From Rhizoclosmatium globosum (Eukaryota > Chytridiomycota > Chytridiomycetes > Chytridiales > Chytriomycetaceae): a stretch of 56,963 nt of DNA. Both the position numbers and the translations under genes were made by a program. Under the pieces are notes generated by a model. That model searched no databases and had not been told where the DNA came from. It saw only the letters and a program-made list of their open reading frames with translations. The stretch spans positions 1 through 56,963 of the forward strand of contig MCGO01000233.1 in assembly GCA_002104985.1 (NCBI GenBank). Direction: 5' to 3'. Positions within the stretch are counted from its first letter, which is position 1; every line of letters begins with the position of its first letter. Below, one piece after another: positions 32,820 to 43,196 of this stretch.

Positions 32820-33830
32820 ATGAAATCCACCCCAAAACTACAAACAATGGACCACACTGCATCCACCCCAACAGAGCTCATGCATCAAATCCTATCATGG
32901 ATCCCTCCTCTTGAACTATTGCCACTCCAACGAACAAACAAGCGCTTCCAGTCCCTCCTTCTCGACCCCCACTTTGCCTCACTCAACTTGCGTAAACACG
33001 TCACAGCAATTACTCTCGAATCCACTGTCCCAGATGCAATGGACAAGGCCTTGTTTCATTTACCACCTTCCTATCAAGCAGCCCTCGCGCAATTCAAGTA
33101 TAAACAGGTCATTCGAATTGTGTGGGAGGCAAAGCGATTTACAGGTTCACTGCCTGTCGCTGCTTTCCCTCAAATGACGGGTGTCCACTTTCTTTCATGG
33201 GGTCACAATCAGTTTACGGGCGGGATCCCACCTGAACTGGGTCTTCTCGTCAATCTTCGTCACTTGTCCCTCTCCCGGTCTCCATTGGGCGGAGAGATCC
33301 CGCCTGAACTAGGAAACCTCGTGAACCTTGAATATTGTGGATTGAATGGGTGTCAATTCACAGGTCGTCTTCCCGTTGAAATGGCAAATATGACCAACCT
33401 TCGTGTCCTCTACCTCGGGGGAAACCAACTCGAAGGGCCGATTCCTTCGGAATTCGGCCAATTAATCAATTTGGAAGTGTTTCATTGCCTCAAGAACAAG
33501 TTTTCTGGTTCTCTTCCCCGTGAGGTTGAATTGTGGACCAAGTTGCGCGAGTTTTTGATCAGTCATAATGAATTCGAAGGCGCGTTGCCTGATTTCACGA
33601 AGTGGGTGGATGTGGAACGTATTGACGTTACGTGGAACAGGTTTAGTGGTGTTGTTGTGGATGGGGTGGAGAATTTGGAATCGCTTGAGTCTTTATATGT
33701 CGTTGCAGGGAATAATGGTATTGCGGTGGACGGAGAACAGGCAGACAGGATTGCGCGGGCGGTCAGAAAATGTGATTTAACACCGCCAGAGTGGTCCAAG
33801 GGACAGCAGGGCCAATCATTAATCCTGTAG
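32820..33830 (+). CDS. F-box-like LRR protein
   Basis: A single exon of 336 aa. An F-box-like segment comes first: TPTELMHQILSWIPPLELLP, then LQRTNKRFQSLLLDPHFASL and NLRKHV. About seven plant-type LRRs follow with the consensus IPxELGxLxNLxxLxLxxN (for example GGIPPELGLLVNLRHLSLSR and GPIPSEFGQLINLEVFHCLK). There is no signal peptide, so it is probably intracellular. If the F-box is functional it would bind SKP1 and bring LRR-bound targets to a ubiquitin ligase; this is inference. The F-box-like segment aligns with those of the genes at 49213-50492 and 55914 onward. This copy lacks their coiled-coil head and their intron. Confidence 0.8.
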   Translation: MKSTPKLQTMDHTASTPTELMHQILSWIPPLELLPLQRTNKRFQSLLLDPHFASLNLRKHVTAITLESTVPDAMDKALFHLPPSYQAALAQFKYKQVIRIVWEAKRFTGSLPVAAFPQMTGVHFLSWGHNQFTGGIPPELGLLVNLRHLSLSRSPLGGEIPPELGNLVNLEYCGLNGCQFTGRLPVEMANMTNLRVLYLGGNQLEGPIPSEFGQLINLEVFHCLKNKFSGSLPREVELWTKLREFLISHNEFEGALPDFTKWVDVERIDVTWNRFSGVVVDGVENLESLESLYVVAGNNGIAVDGEQADRIARAVRKCDLTPPEWSKGQQGQSLIL

Positions 33831-34111
33831 ACTTCGGATGCATATATAAATGGACTCTTCAAATATTATTCACATGTATGGCCTTTGCTATCCGTCTCAA
33901 TTCTATTCCAGATGTCTTATGGGTCCGGCCTCTTCATGTTTACACTTGTTCGCGCAAAATGAGTCGGAGCTAAACCATTCAGATTGCGCTTAAAAGGTCT
34001 GGACTTCTGGAAACTGACAAAAGTGAGGGTATTCCAACCATAAAAATTGGTAATCTCTTTCGCCACCAACAATTCCGTCGAATATCTTCTGTGAATATTT
34101 TTTCTCGCGAA

Positions 34112-37100
34112 ATGATCATAATGCTTCCTTCATTGTTGTTAACTCTGCTCTTCTTCGGTTCCAATACCATGGCCCTGTCAAGTATCGGAATTCTGGTCAA
34201 TGCAGTTTTACCTAAAGGAACAGGTACGGATTCCCACCCAAAGCTATTTATTCACCTGTATATTCAAAGTTCCCTCGGACTCGTACAATATGGGTGCATG
34301 GAATGGATGTCAAAGGGCGATCGCGGGGTATTCGTCACACAGATGTGTCTGGCTCACTGCATCATCAACAATGGACAGTGTAACAAGGTTCACGCAGCTG
34401 ATGGAAGTCGGTAAATCACTGTCTTCGAATTTTATGTAACTTAACTAACAAACGTAACTTCAACAACATCTCTCAGATTCATCGATCGTTCAAGTTTTGG
34501 TGATGGACATCCAAGGCTTGGAATACACGCGTGTCTTAGCCACTAGATTTCCAAACGTGACATTCTCTTTACTAAAAGGTGCTTCATCATATCATGCGTC
34601 CAATGCATTAATATTCCTTACCAGCAACCGTGAGCCCAACAGATCCCCCGAATATGCAGGTTTATCCCTCGAATTATCTTTTCCACAATGTAATAGATTC
34701 AATTCAGGGAGCGTCGTTTAACTATGATCAAGCGTTATTCCTTGCTGGTGTTGCTGCAGGTGCCCTTACCAAGAAGAATTCAATTGGTGTTGTCTGTAAG
34801 TCATTTACTGACAAGTCTCTATGTTAAGCACTCTTCTAGCAAATATGGGATTTCTTAATAATTTTTATGATTCCTACTTGCGCGGCGCTCTGTATGTAAA
34901 CCCTATCTGCCAAGTGGAATATCGAATCGCTCAGGACCAAACTTGGGTGAGTCTCTTGTATTATCATTTGTATATTTTATTAATCTTCCTCTTCAATTTT
35001 TCAAAAGAGCAACAAAACTTGGGGAAATCAACTTGCCAAGGAACTTCTCACTGAAGATGTCGATGTTCTCTGGGGTGCAGCAGGTGGACTTGGATCCGCC
35101 GCCATATCCTATGCCGCATCTCAGAAAATCTGGGTCATTGGTGTTGACACGGACGAGTCTCTCACGACGTTCGCGAACAAGTCAAACCCAAACTCAAATT
35201 ACATTTTCGGGTCCGCAGTGACCGCACTTGATACTGCCTGTCAAATTATGGTCACTGAGCGGATGGCTGGGCACTACTTTAAAGGAAACAAAGTGTTTGA
35301 TATCAGTAATGGTGGAGTCGATTTTACTGCGTGTCCGAGTGCTCTTGCGTGTGAAGCTGGGAATCAAACTTTAACCTTCATCGATCAAAGTTCCACACCA
35401 GTCCAGGTTATGCAGGTTACTGTGAATGAATTGATACAGCTTGTTAAGACAAGAATGAAGGTGGGAGCTTTGGTTCTACCCTCATTGGCTCAAGGGAATG
35501 TTGCACCGTATTTACTCAATCATGGTGAATGGGCCCCGCTCGTCACATTCGGAAAACGACCTACGCCGCTTTATGTGAGTTTTGCTTCAGCGTTTTGTAT
35601 CAAGCGTGTTAAGAGCATATTTACAGTCGCACGCCATGACTTTTCTTGGAAACAACAATATTTTGATTTTCGGTGGCCAAACTGCTCTCGGAGCCACAAG
35701 CAACCAGCTCTTCAACTTGAACTTTGACGTGTCTGACTGGCAGCCTGTCATTCCTCTTTCAAAAGTCCAGCCTCCAGGATTGACATACCACAGCGCTGGC
35801 TTCTCGAATACAACAAATGAACTGATAGTATTTGGAGGTGTTCTTTCAAACAACACTGTCTCAAAAGACCTGTGGGTCTTCTCGTTGACCTCCAAAACTT
35901 GGTCATTACACCAAGCAAGCGGCCCGGGTGCCCGTACAAATCAAGCATCAGCTATGATTGGCGATGACTTGTACGTCTTTGGAGGCCAAGATGCCAGTTT
36001 CACCGTACACGCTGATCTTTGGAAATTGAACATCCCAACTCGAGTCTGGACACAACTTGCGAGTAAAGAAAGAGACGGCTCAACTGGACCGGGTCCAAGA
36101 ATTAATCCAGCAATCGTTTCAGCAAACGGGACTGTTTTGATTCTATATGGTGGGTACGACGGAACGACTGAATTAAACGAGTTGTGGCAGTTCTCGACAG
36201 CAACGCAAGCATGGACACTCTTACAACCAGACACAAAAGAGTATACGCCGAACGCACGTAGTCGATTGTTGGCCTTGTCACTCGATCCCCGTCGCATTCT
36301 GTTTATGGGTGGTGTTCATCAATCCCAGGCACAATCGGAGTCATTCATTTACAACGCGGCGCTCAATAAATGGCAGCATGATAATAGTTTAGACTTACCC
36401 AACCCTGTTCAAGGGCTTGCAGGAGTCGCGTTCAGCCAGGCTGCGTATCCAAAGGCGTGTCAGTATGGTTTAGCACCGATCTGTACACCGTTGAACCAAA
36501 CGTCCATCGTTGTGTACGGAGGCTCGCAACCGAAAGTTGGAGTTGTTGGAACGCTACTTGTGAGTTTAACCATAATTATGATTTTATTTTCCATTAACTT
36601 AACCTTATTAGATATCGTTTCCGAATCCTGAAATTATGCCAATACCCCCAAACGAAATGCCATTCTCCGTGAAAGCAACCGGAACGAGTGTGAGCGGTTT
36701 GGGGATTCTCACCTGTCTGGTTCTTTTTGTTGTCGTCCTGGTGAATCGGGAACACCCGGCCTTTAAATCGAGCTCCATTATGTTCCAGATGTATTATTTG
36801 TTCGGAGCTGCTGTGGCGTTGGTTGGGATGGTACTCTACTCCCTACAATTTTCCCATCCAACGTCATGCACAGCTTCTTTGTTTCTGTTCAGCACTGGTA
36901 CTTGTATACTGTACTCTTCAATCTTTTCTAAAAACTGTGAGTCCTCTCCTTCATTATTTACAATACTAGAATGTCGACTAAATTAAACTCTTAAATCAAA
37001 GTGCGTATCGCCATCGTTTTTAAATCTAAAACAAGGCTCCACCACACACTGACGAGTAACTTGACTTGGGCAGGCATCGTGTGGATTCCAGTGGTGGTCA

Positions 37101-37770
37101 ACCTAGCGCTGCTGATTGCCTTTTCAAAAACGAGTCCATACCAAATCTTGGATTACATCGCGGATGATGGGAGCACATGGCCGATTTGTCAAAGCAGTGA
37201 CATTAATATTTGGATGTGGGTACTTTTGACGCCAAACGCGCTTTGTATTCTTGGAACTGTGTATGTTGGATTCGAGACAAGAAATGTAAACTCTCGTTAC
37301 AACGAAGCAAGACTCATCAATTCATCTGCGTATGTGACGGCCCTGTCGTTGATGATTTTGATTGGGTTGGGCCTCAGTTTGAAACTACCGTCGACACAAG
37401 TTATGATGACGTCCTTGATCTGCTCGTTGACAATTATTTCTGTGATTGGAATCAATTTTATTCCAAAAGTTATGGAGGTTTGTATATCATATGGGTTAAG
37501 TGTTCCGTTTCTCATTCTTTATGGTAGTTGTCTTCTACAAACGCTGTCGATACGGTTGTTGTCGGTACAGGAGAAGGCGGAACAAAAGATATGGCGGCCA
37601 ATAAATATTATTGCCGTACCTGCAATCAGGAGCTAAAGGGAGGTGGTGTTGGTAAAGGCAAGATGACAGGCACTCCTGTTCCTCATATAAAGAGTTCAAG
37701 AAGCTCCACCCAACCACAACAGTCTAACCAGACCCAAAGTAACAGAAAAAGCGTAAACTACAATGCTTGA
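34112..37770 (+). CDS. BMP/PnrA-kelch-7TM class C receptor
   Basis: Ten exons: 34112-34223, 34270-34410, 34477-34578, 34625-34795, 34840-34946, 35008-35574, 35627-36559, 36612-36936, 37002-37477 and 37528-37770. They give 1,058 aa and stay in frame. MIIMLPSLLLTLLFFGS is a signal peptide. Residues about 22-395 resemble a BMP/PnrA substrate-binding protein (DSYNMGAWNGCQRAI; SFNYDQALFLAGVAAGALT; VDVLWGAAGGLGSAAI; WVIGVDTDES). Residues about 401-690 hold kelch blades with paired glycines (ILIFGGQTALG, LIVFGGVLSN, LYVFGGQDASF, LILYGGYDGTT, ILFMGGVHQ). Residues about 730-975 have seven hydrophobic helices, with class C features at the TM3 end (FSKNLRIAIVFKSK) and TM7 (INFIPKVMEL). A Gln/Ser/Asn-rich cytoplasmic tail follows. 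It is predicted to bind a small ligand outside and signal through a G protein. Confidence 0.85.
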
Positions 37771-37857
37771 GATAGAACTTATTTTGGTTTCATTGAAGGA
37801 TATACAAGAACTAGAATTAATGCGAGTGCTGAATAATATACCCTCGGCGCGATTATA

Positions 37858-39018
37858 TTACAAAGATTCTTCTTCAAAGAATTGCTTGATCATTCGTGCA
37901 GCGTTCTTGTCTTGAGTCGATCGATAGAGTTGATTTACGTTCGCTTGAGCAATGGCTGCGTAGGAAGGAAAGTTGTTTCGAAGTTTCTCGCATGCTATGA
38001 TAAGAATAAGTAGAAGAACGGACAGGAGAACGATGCATACTTTGTATATCTAATGGGGTTGGACTTCCAGACAACAGAGACAGTAACGCCAAGGAATTTT
38101 CTGCTTCTAGCAAGTGAGTTCCGCTGAATTTTGACACGTCCTTTGGGATCATCATAATTAGACTAGGATTAGACTGCATCGCTCACCTCCAACAGTTGTG
38201 TTTCTGTAACTCCCTGATTTATGCCTGACTGAGCAACGAGAGCCGACGAACAAAGGCGTACAACAATTTTGATAACATCATTGCTACTAGATATAGGAAT
38301 AATACTCGGTTTCCTTATCGCTTTACCAATTGGCACATTTTCAAGTTGAATTTGGCGCGTCATCAAGTCCATAGCCCTTTGAAAAGCAAGGAGAGGGAAC
38401 GAATTTGATAATGGAATAATTTGCTGAGGATTTTGAGGATCGATGGAGCTGGAAGAAGGGTTTTTGGGAATCACAGGTTTCAAGGCGAACAGAATAACAA
38501 TCGTCCTGAACTTTTCGCGCACCAATTGTATTCTAATACAGACATGAGGCTATGTTAAAAGCAGCGAGTGAAACCTGTCAACGAGGCTCCGAAGCGAGTC
38601 GTGTTCGAGTTCAAAGTCGGCATTGACGCAAAAGAAGGCGACGGAGGCCGAGGGACACGACAGATCCTACAAAGTACAAAGCGAGTGAGTCATTTCGGTG
38701 TTGGACTGGGCCGACACGCACGCCGTAGTTCGCAGCACCGGCGTCAATGTCTTCGCATTCGCAAGTTAATTAGAATTAGACGCGCAGTCGATCGCAACGC
38801 ACGCCGTCCTCACATTTGATTCGAAGTTGCGGCGTTTCAAACGACCACGGATGTCCATGGACACTCCGTTTGACGAGGAGAATCTGTTTGCGTTTGAGAA
38901 GAAGGGACAAGGCAGCGGCTTTGTTTGTTACCGGTGCATGCGCGTGCGATCTAGATGCTTCTCGGAGATTCGGCGGTGTGGTTGCTGGTGGCGGCGGCGC
39001 AAAGAGTGGCCGTTTCAT
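37858..39018 (-). CDS. Possible XPF/ERCC1-superfamily (FAAP24/SPO16-like) protein
   Basis: Six exons fit: 37858-37994, 38041-38140, 38187-38532, 38575-38666, 38722-38750 and 38814-39018. They give 302 aa and introns of 42-63 nt. The middle has the alternating strands and helices of an inactive nuclease-like core (SVAFFCVNADFELEHD, then LVREKFRTIVILFALKP). The C-terminus resembles a double helix-hairpin-helix: LLEAENSLALLSLLSGSPTP, then TCEKLRNNFPSYAAIAQANV and AARMIKQFFEEE. That last part resembles the FAAP24/ERCC1 ending in which FPSxxxL precedes a hairpin. No nuclease ERKxxxD motif is seen. The 29-nt exon is the weakest join. Assignment by pattern memory only; an unrelated protein is quite possible. 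Confidence 0.5.
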
Positions 39019-39158
39019 TGGAAGTTTTCTCTGGTTCTGTTCAGATCACAAGCAGTACCGGTAAACACTTTGGCTCTACTTTACACATTAAATTAAACAT
39101 AAGAGAAAAAGGAAAGAGGATATGATACATTGGATTTTGCGGGATTTTGTTGTCAGAC

Positions 39159-40264
39159 ATGGACCCCCTTGCCAAAACCTCTTCACAATTAGAAGCAGAG
39201 AACCTTATGGTCATAATGAATGAGCCAAGAGTGAATTCGAATTCAAAACTAGGACGTATGTTTAATCCTGGTGTAGTTGTGAGAGCTTACAATCCGACTG
39301 TAGCGCTATCCAAAGTTCTTGTGGCAGTCGTACTCCTAATTTGTATCCTATGTGCACCAATCGTAATTCTCTGGTCGCACTCTCATTCGATCGCTGCATC
39401 TCCTATTTCAGTGTACTCTGATATTCCTGATATCGGTCAGGAGACAGTCTTTCCACGCGACGACGTCAGGAAACGAGGTCCAGCAAATGAAGGAACGAAC
39501 CATACAACTACGAAATCAACGTATTCTAGTCCATCAAACGAATCACCCGTGTTACTTGTTTCCAACAACGCACGAACTCTGGATCCCACTCTCTCGTCTG
39601 CAAACATAACAAATGCCACCATGAATCAAATCATTAACGCGGTTGTATCGACATTGAATCCATGCGCCCTTCAGTGTCTTGGTCTACCGACATCCCAAAA
39701 TATCACTGCAACTCAATGGACTCAAATATGTGGCGTAGTCAACAACACCTTCGCTTCAAACACATCAGATTTAGTCTCATCTGTACAGGGCCTTAATTTC
39801 AATAACGGAATCTCGTCAGCAGATTTGGGAAAAGTAGTGAATGCAGGACAAGGGCTGTTTGCGAGCACAATGTCAATCGACGCCGCTCAAGCTTTAGCTG
39901 TTGCCGAAGCGAAAGCTCTTTGTGAAAAGACGTTAAGTTGTGGGACTTTGGTTCAGAAGGGGGTAAGCTCCAGATAAAGCCCAGAGGTTTTTTTCGTGGC
40001 TGATTCAAAACGTGTTAATAGGTGATGGCGCTTCAAGCAGTTTGTTCAACCATGTCACAAAATGGTGGATTAAACGTGACACCATCGTTTATTGCGTCGT
40101 TGTTAGGGATCATTGGACCATTTGTTTTGCCATCCTCTTCTCCCATCGCTGTAAACACACCAGTGCCTGGCCCGCGAGCATCAGCAGATGCCGCGCGGTC
40201 TGAAAGCATGAAGAGTAGTTTGCATTGGTACTCATTTCTTATACATTTTTTATTACTTGCATGA
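39159..40264 (+). CDS. Membrane protein with large glycosylated Cys-containing ectodomain
   Basis: Exons 39159-39962 and 40022-40264 (59-nt intron) give 348 aa. A cytosolic-type head of about 45 residues precedes a single strong helix, VLVAVVLLICILCAPIVILW. The region after it is Ser/Thr/Asn-rich with several NxS/T sites (NHTT, NITNAT, NITAT, NTSD) and a small Cys domain (NPCALQCLGLPTSQN, CGVVNN, CEKTLSCGTL, AVCSTMSQNGG). The C-terminus is hydrophobic (SLHWYSFLIHFLLLA), like an anchor signal. The start is the ATG at 39159. I recognise no family; a signal-anchor surface protein is the simplest reading. Confidence 0.65.
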
Positions 40265-40349
40265 ATATTGAAGGACGTATTGTATACGTTGGTATCTTTT
40301 TATTTTACATTTTAATTGAGGTTCTATTGTTGAAATTATTGATTGCATG

Positions 40350-40677
40350 TTAGCTGGAATAAGGGCCTGACACAGTTCCATCAGAGGTGATTGTTGGAGC
40401 CGACTTGAACCGAGGTACAAGTGCGCAGATCCCAAACACCGCCCCAGCGAGTAACATCAATCCAATAAGGAAACTTGCTGTCTGAAATGACTCGTTTGCC
40501 TTCAGTTTTCGAATGAGACGGTCTAACGTTTTGATTGTTGAATCTGAGATCTCGATGACTACGAAACCCCTTACCTGAACTTTTGTGAGGTGGATGCATT
40601 TGATCATTTGGGGTTAGCCGGAAGTCATCGTAGGATGCCGTGCTAATTAGGAGTGGTGCCTCGTCGTCGCCAAGCAT
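40350..40677 (-). CDS. Small membrane protein (structure uncertain)
   Basis: The likely exons 40350-40522 and 40575-40677 give 91 aa. MLGDDEAPLLISTASYDDFR carries an acidic dileucine motif (DDEAPLL) typical of endosomal sorting. One membrane helix follows (TASFLIGLMLLAGAVFGICA) with a short basic-then-polar tail. The 52-nt intron runs from GTAAGG to GTTAG; a 31-nt alternative ending at CTCAG was rejected as too short. An upstream frame (GMGGFGGSGFIFFLVASFW, about 40712-40780) may be part of the same gene. It could also be the 3' part of the transcript that starts near 41105. I recognise no family. Confidence 0.4.
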
Positions 40678-40843
40678 GACCAAACGTAGTGATGAGCTTA
40701 CTGTATTTCTCCAGAATGAAGCAACTAAAAAGAAAATGAAACCACTTCCTCCAAAACCCCCCATTCCATCGTCGAAACGGCAGTAATAGAAGCCAAGTGG
40801 TTGTCAAACGACCCACCCGGCTCCAAATAAACTATCACCAGTA

Positions 40844-41050
40844 TTAAAAAATAAAACTAAGAAACTCGATATTCAACCAAAACCAACAGCACACACTCCA
40901 TTCATGCTTGTCTAGAAGCTTTTTTTTTGTTGCTTGAGAAAGTGAACGAATGTTGGTTTGAGACGCAGTGTTGGAATGACATTCAGAGGGAGTAGAGAGC
41001 AGACTCGGAGCGAAGGTCTCTTGGAAGGTTCCAGGAGAGAATGGGGCCAT
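40844..41050 (-). CDS. First exon or small ORF behind a TATA box
   Basis: An ATG at 41050 opens MAPFSPGTFQETFAPSLLST and continues Ser/Thr-rich to KKKLLDKHEW. A possible donor (GTGTGT at about 40889) follows. Read straight through it stops at 40844 after 68 aa. A TATA box 80 bp upstream supports a real transcript on this strand. Downstream splicing, perhaps into the membrane-protein exons at 40350-40780, could not be fixed. No family is recognised. Confidence 0.35.
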   Translation of the reverse strand: MAPFSPGTFQETFAPSLLSTPSECHSNTASQTNIRSLSQATKKKLLDKHEWSVCCWFWLNIEFLSFIF

Positions 41051-41131
41051 CTTGTCTTGGAGTCCGAGACTTGGAGTTTGGTCGGCAGACCAAGAAGAGA
41101 GCTTTTTGGCTGGAGAAAAGGAGCGCGCGAA

Positions 41132-41139
41132 TATTTATA
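41132..41139 (-). promoter_or_regulatory. TATA box on the minus strand
   Basis: TATAAATA read on the minus strand, 82-89 bp upstream of the ATG at 41050. It predicts transcription starting near 41105. Confidence 0.55.
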
Positions 41140-41630
41140 CCTCTTGGTGGCGAAGAGTCAAAACAAACAAGAGTCATTTGGACACTGTGGTTATGTGGTT
41201 AAGTTTTGTGAAGAAAAAAGGAATCGAGAGGTACTTTCTTCATTTTGGAAAATCTCTGTAAATTTTTCAATTGGAAAAATAAATAAGTCTATTATTTCAT
41301 TCCTCTTCTCGTGAGTGAAATCAGGGAAAATGTACATGCACAAAACAGAACTGAAGAACCCAAATATCATTTCCGGAGTACAACAGAGGCTGGAAAGCAT
41401 CTCGTCAGCTCCAAAAACGCCCATTCGCGGAATGAGTCTTCCAAGCGCGTGGGGACCATATGAAATGTCTCGATTGGATTCACAGCTACACCTTCTTCTT
41501 GTAAAAAGAATTTCACGCCAGTCTGAACCGCATCTTTGAGCTCTTGCGGGAACGTCCTGTAATCTGGCATGATTTCCGTGATGATTCTGCGTAGGTAGAT
41601 ATGTTTGGGGGAATGTTAGTCTTTGGACGG
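41140..41630. other. Stretch between two minus-strand genes, possible extra exon
   Basis: Mostly promoter for the gene starting at 41050. It also holds an open frame at 41367-41570 (IMPDYRTFPQELKDAVQTGV on the minus strand) that could be an alternative last exon of the C2H2-like gene, joined through a weak GTTGAG donor. Confidence 0.4.
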
Positions 41631-42963
41631 TTATCTGAAAGTATTGCTCAACTTGTCACTATCCAAGAGCTTTGATTCATCAACCTTCACATCTGGCTTT
41701 CCTTCTTCTTTCGAATCTTCACTGAAAACGCACTCGGCAGCCGAGGCCCTACCAAAGACATACTAAGTAACGAAATGAGCAGTCCTCATCAAACAACTTA
41801 CAAATCCGGAGTCTCCGCCTTAACTGCACCCCGCGTTCCATCCACATTATCCTCCTCACCTCCTTTCTCACATCCCTCCCCCGTCACTTCACATTTCTCA
41901 TCAAGACAGTCCTCCAACTCCTCCGAAATAAACGCCATAAACTCATCCTTCAATTCGCGTGGAATCTCAAGACCCTTTCCAAGCTGGTGCGATTCAGCAA
42001 ACTCCTTCACGCGTTTCTGAAGCCGTCGGTGTTTTGCGTTCATGTTGAATGAGAAGGATGGATGCGTTTCGCGAATAAGAGATGTCCATTTTGTTGGGGG
42101 AGGTGGATCTGAGGTGCTTGGTTCTTTGGTGTGTTCTTGTTTGGGTGAAGGGGAGGACGGTGGTCGTGGTGGGGATTGTGATCGTCTAGGCTCTTGGATA
42201 TGACTGCGAGATGAAGTAGAAGATCTACTTTGTTTCCGTTTTATAGGTTCGGGTCGATCTGGTTCTGGGTTTGGAGGTGGCAGAGATGCTGATAGCGGTC
42301 TTTCGGCTGGACATTTTGAAACATGGATCAAGAAGGTTGCCTTTTTTGAAGTTGAGTATTGGTTGCATGGACACTTGAGGAGACCATTCGGACCGTCTCG
42401 TTCTAGTTCTGTGGAGTACGAGTAAATTGGACAACCAACCAAAATGAATGACACTAACCATGCCACTGACCACTGAACCGAAACTTGACCTTTTTAGTGT
42501 GATAGTTATGTGTATGTCGGTATAATGCTTCACGGTTCGTATGTGGTCCTGGGTTAGGGCAATCTTCGATTGGACACAAGAATTGAGATCCAACTCCTGG
42601 AACAACAACGATTTTTGGTTTCTTTCTCGCCTCTTTCACTGGTTTAACGCGCTTGTTGGAGGGCTTTGTTGATGTTGCTTTGGATCCTTCTGAGTTGTCG
42701 TCGTCAGAAGTGCTTGATTCCTCTGATCCAACAGTATCTTCATCTTCCTCGTTGGTCTTTTCATTGGAAGAAGGTTTTGAAGAGGATGGTTTGGATGATG
42801 TGGAGGACGTGGCTGAGGCTGCTCGTGTGCTTCGATGTCTGTCAGTTTGACAGGATGTTTCCTGGTCCAAATTACGGCCTAGTGGTGTTTTATCTGGTTT
42901 GATGGCAATAGTTTCAGTGTCGTTGGAATGGGTTGGCACTCGTTGGGAGCCTCGCGTCTTCAT
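41631..42963 (-). CDS. C2H2-like zinc-finger protein with acidic/basic disordered regions
   Basis: Exons 41631-41748, 41802-42408 and 42459-42963 give 409 aa. MKTRGSQRVPTHSNDTETIA starts a disordered, Ser-rich and acidic region (NEKTNEEDEDTVGSEESSTS) followed by a basic KPVKEARKKPKIVVV stretch. One finger is FLCPIEDCPNPGPHTNREAL then YRHTHNYH (C-x4-C...H-x4-H). A second finger-like element, LKCPCNQYSTSKKATFLIHV with SKCP, has irregular spacing. Pro/Ser-rich and then helical parts follow (PRELKDEFMAFISEELEDCL). The last exon is acidic. This is a probable nuclear DNA- or RNA-binding protein. The 3' end may instead run to 41367 through a weak intron. Confidence 0.65.
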
Positions 42964-43196
42964 AGAATTGTGGTGGCGGTGAGAATGTCAAAGAATTTTT
43001 GCAGAGAGGATATTCCCAACACATATATATAATTATTATGGGTCTACTTTATTATGATTCTTAGACAATTATTGCCCTCCTAAGGCCATTAACAAAAAAT
43101 CCAATTAAAGACAGCCAAATCTTGTGTCCCTTCTAGCCCTTAAAAAGAAAAACAAATTAAACGTCAGCGAAAGTATTCGCTTGAAAAGGAACTTGA

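Noticed and set aside
40544..40574. A 31-nt intron in the small membrane protein gene
   Set aside because: The acceptor GTTAG at 40523-40525 gives a 52-nt intron in the same frame.
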